This document shows positions 60,901 to 64,000 of a stretch of 64,000 nt of DNA, piece by piece (positions within the stretch are counted from its first letter, which is position 1; the number at the start of each line of letters is the position of its first letter). A program made the position numbers and the translations under genes. Source of the DNA: Cyprinodon diabolis (taxonomy: Eukaryota; Chordata; Actinopteri; Cyprinodontiformes; Cyprinodontidae); the NCBI GenBank assembly GCA_030533445.1, contig CM060064.1, positions 771,416 to 835,415 on the forward strand. The letters are read 5' to 3'. The notes under the pieces were generated by a model that did no database searches, was not told the DNA's origin, and worked only from the letters and a program-made list of their open reading frames with translations.

Positions 60901-63900
60901 GTAACAGTCTGATCACAGTAACAGTCTGATCAGAGTAACAGTCTGATCACAGTAACAGTCTGATCACAGTCTGATCACAGTAACAGTCTGATCAGAGTAA
61001 CAGTCTGATCACAGTAACAGTCTGATCAGAGTAACAGTCTGATCACAGTCTGATCACAGTAACAGTCTGATCACAGTCACAGTCTGATCACAGTCTGATC
61101 ACAGTAACAGTCTGATCACAGTCACAGTCTGATCACAGTAACAGCCTGATCACAGTCTGATCACAGTAACAGCCTGATCACAGTAACAGTCTGATCACAG
61201 TAACAGTCTGATCACAGTAACAGTCTGATCAGAGTAACAGTCTGATCAGAGTAACAGTCTGATAAAAGTAACAGTCTGATCACAGTAACATTCTGATCAC
61301 AGTAACAGTCTGATCACAGCACCAGCCTGATCACAGCCTGACAACAGCAAAAGTCTGATCACAGCAACAGCCTGATCACAGTAACAGTCTGTTCACAGCA
61401 CCAGCCTGACCACAGCCTGACAACAGCAACAGTCTAATCACATCAACAGTCTGATCACAGTAACAGTCTGATCACAGTCTGATCACAGTAACAATCTGAT
61501 CACAGTCTGATCACAGTAGCAGTCTGGTCACAGTCTGATCACAGTAACAGTCTGATCAGAGTAACAGTCTGATCACAGTAACAGTCTGATCACAGTAACA
61601 GTCTGATCACAGTCTGATCACACTCTGATCACAGTAACAGTCTGATCACGGTAACAGTCTGATCACGGTAACAGTCTGATCACAGTCTGATCACAGTAAC
61701 AGTCTGATCACGGTAACAGTCTGATCACAGTCTGATCACAGTAACAGTCTGATCACGGTAACAGTCTGATCAAAGTCTGATCACAGTAACAGTCTGATCA
61801 CAGTAACAGTCTGATCAGAGTAACAGTCTGATCACAGTAACAGTCTGATCACAGTCTGATCACAGTAACAGCCTGATCAGAGTAACAGTCTGATCACAGT
61901 AACAGTCTGATCAGAGTAATAGTCTGATCACAGTAACAGTCTGATCACAGTAACAGTCTGATCACAGCCTGACAACAGCAACAGTCTGGTCACATCAACA
62001 GTCTGATCACAGTAACAGTCTGATCACAGTAACAGTCTGATCACAGTAACAGTCTGATCACAGCCTGACAACAGCAACAGTCTGATCACAGCACCAGCCT
62101 GATCACAGCCTGACAACAGTAAAAGTCTGATCACAGAAACAGTCTGATCACAGTAACAGTCTGATCACAGCACCGGCCTGATCACAGCCTGACAACAGCA
62201 ACAGTCTGATCACAGCACCAGCCTGATCACAGCCTGACAACAGCAACAGTCTGATCACATCAACAGTCTGATCAGAGTCTGATCACAGTCTGATGTCAGT
62301 AACAGCCTGATCACAGTCTGATCACAGTAACAGTCTGATCACGGTAACAGTCTGATCACGGTAATAGTCTGATCACGGTAACAGTCTGATCACAGTAACA
62401 GTCTGATCACAGTCTGATCACAGTAACAGCCTGATCACAGTAACAGTCTGATCACAGTAACAGTCTGATCACAGTCTGATCACAGTAACAGTCTGATCAT
62501 AGCACCAGCCTGATCACAGCCTGACAACAGCAAAAGTCTGATCACAGAAACAGTCTGATCACAGTAACAGTCTGTTCACAGCACCAGCCTGATCACAGCC
62601 TGACAACAGCAACAGTCTAATCACATCAACAGTCTGATCACAGTAACAGTCTGATCAGAGTCTGATCACAGTAACAGTCTGATCACAGTAACGGTCTGAT
62701 CACAGTAACAGTCTGATCACAGTCTGATCACAGTAACAGCCTGATCACAGTCTGATCACAGTAACAGTCTGGTCACAGTAACAGTCTAATCACAGTAACA
62801 GTGAGATCACAGTGTGATCACAGTAACAGTCTGATCACAGTAACAGTCAGATCACAGTCTGATCACAGTAACAGTCTGATCACAGTCTGATCACAGTAAC
62901 AGTCTGATCACAGTCTGATCACAGTAACAGTCTGATCAGAGTAACAGTCTGATGACAGTAACAGTCTGATCACAGTCTGATCACAGTAACAGTCTGATCA
63001 CAGTAACAGTCTGATCACAGCACCAGCCTGATCACAGCCTGACAACAGCAACCGTCTGATCACATCAACAGTCTGATCACAGTAACAGTCTGATCACAGT
63101 AACAGTCTGATCACAGTAAGAGTCTGATCACAGTCTGATCACAGTCACAGTCTGATCACAGTCTGATCACAGTCACAGTCTGATCACAGTCTGATCACAG
63201 TCACAGTCTGATCACAGTAACAGCCTGATCACAGTCTGATCACAGTAACAGCCTGATCACAGTAACAGTCTGATCACAGTAACAGTCTGATCAGAGTAAC
63301 AGTCTGATCACAGTAACAGTCTGATCACAGCACATGCCTGATCACAGCCTGACAACAGCAAAAGTCTGATCACAGCAACAGCCTGATCACAGTAACAGTC
63401 TGTTCACAGCACCAGCCTGACCACAGCCTGACAACAGCAACAGTCTAATCACATCAACAGTCTGATCACAGTAACAGTCTGATCAGAGTCTGATCACAGT
63501 AACAGTCTGATCACAGTAACAGTCTGATCACAGTCTGATCACAGTCTGATCACAGTAACAGTCTGATCACAGTCTGATCACAGTAACAGTCTGATCAGAG
63601 TAACAGTCTGATCACAGTAACAGTCTGATCACAGTAACAGTCTGATCACAGCACCAGCCTGATCACAGCCTGACAACAGCAACCGTCTGATCACATCAAC
63701 AGTCTGATCACAGTAACAGTCTGATCACAGTAACAGTCTGATCACAGTCTGATCACAGTCACAGTCTGATCACAGTCTGATCACAGTCACAGTCTGATCA
63801 CAGTCTGATCACAGTAACAGCCTGATCACAGTCTGATCACAGTAACAGCCTGATCACAGTAACAGTCTGATCACAGTAACAGTCTGATCAGAGTAACAGT

Positions 63901-64000
63901 CTGATCACAGTAACAGTCTGATCACAGTAACAGTCTGATCACAGTAACAGTCTGATCACAGCACCAGCCTGATCACAGCCTGACAACAGCAAAAGTCTGA
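48908..64000. repeat. Minisatellite 7: 17/11-bp units with higher-order structure, at least 15 kb
   Basis: The array mixes a 17-bp unit, cagtctgatcacagtaa, with an 11-bp short unit, cagtctgatca. Variants include cagcctgacaacagcaa, cagcaccagcctgatca, cggtaa and gatcagagtaa. Nearly every unit holds the palindrome TGATCA. The order of variant units is repeated over kilobases: gatgtcagtaacagcctgat occurs at 49795, 54937, 57071 and 62292. The array runs off the window end. Unlike the other arrays it has no long open frames, because TGA/TAA/TGATCA give stops. Confidence 0.97.

Noticed and set aside
48908..64000. CRISPR-like appearance of regularly spaced repeats
   Set aside because: Spacing is fully tandem, with no unique spacers of 25-40 bp; repeats mutate and duplicate in blocks; and the host is a vertebrate.

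Overview
The window looks like vertebrate, and almost certainly teleost fish, genomic DNA. It holds short exons with GT-AG borders spread over tens of kilobases. Its mobile elements are of the fish type: a Tc1/mariner element with a complete transposase, an L2-type LINE, a Penelope-like element and hAT-type elements. There are no bacterial-style operons. I cannot fix the species; the repeat style would suit a percomorph fish, but that is a guess.

The only host gene I can support is cdk14 (PFTAIRE-type cyclin-dependent kinase 14) on the minus strand. Nine consecutive coding exons run from 41957 down to 426. All splice phases agree, giving 327 complete codons plus one base. They cover the regulatory N-terminal region, the glycine loop, the PFTAIRE helix, the HRD catalytic loop, DFG, the activation segment and the start of the C-lobe. 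About 40 N-terminal and 100 C-terminal residues, judged against my memory of the human protein, are missing and should lie right of 64000 and left of 1.

Most of the rest is tandem repeat. Seven unrelated minisatellites fill about 36 kb: 19-bp units (598-1966), 10-bp (7761-11473, split by a transposon), 14-bp (19118-24712, split by a LINE), 11-bp (27721-33722), 23/31-bp (35653-40709), 14-bp (46099-48754) and 17/11-bp (48908 to the window end). Every cdk14 intron above 3.8 kb holds one large array and the three introns below 2.3 kb hold none, so array growth sets intron size here. Because most unit lengths are not multiples of three, the arrays create long open frames in several frames that are not genes.

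Mobile elements: an hAT-type element with a perfect 8-bp target duplication sits inside the 10-bp array and itself carries a Penelope-like element with inverted ends and a 16-bp target duplication. A 5'-truncated L2 LINE sits inside the 14-bp array. Two decayed LINE reverse transcriptases lie at 14.1-15.3 kb and 34.0-34.8 kb. Small inverted-repeat elements lie at 16.7-18.9 kb. A nearly complete Tc1/mariner element with an intact DD36E transposase lies at 43.3-44.55 kb.

I found no rRNA, tRNA, CRISPR array or multi-gene system. What is most unusual is the density, higher-order structure and exon proximity of the minisatellites inside one kinase gene.
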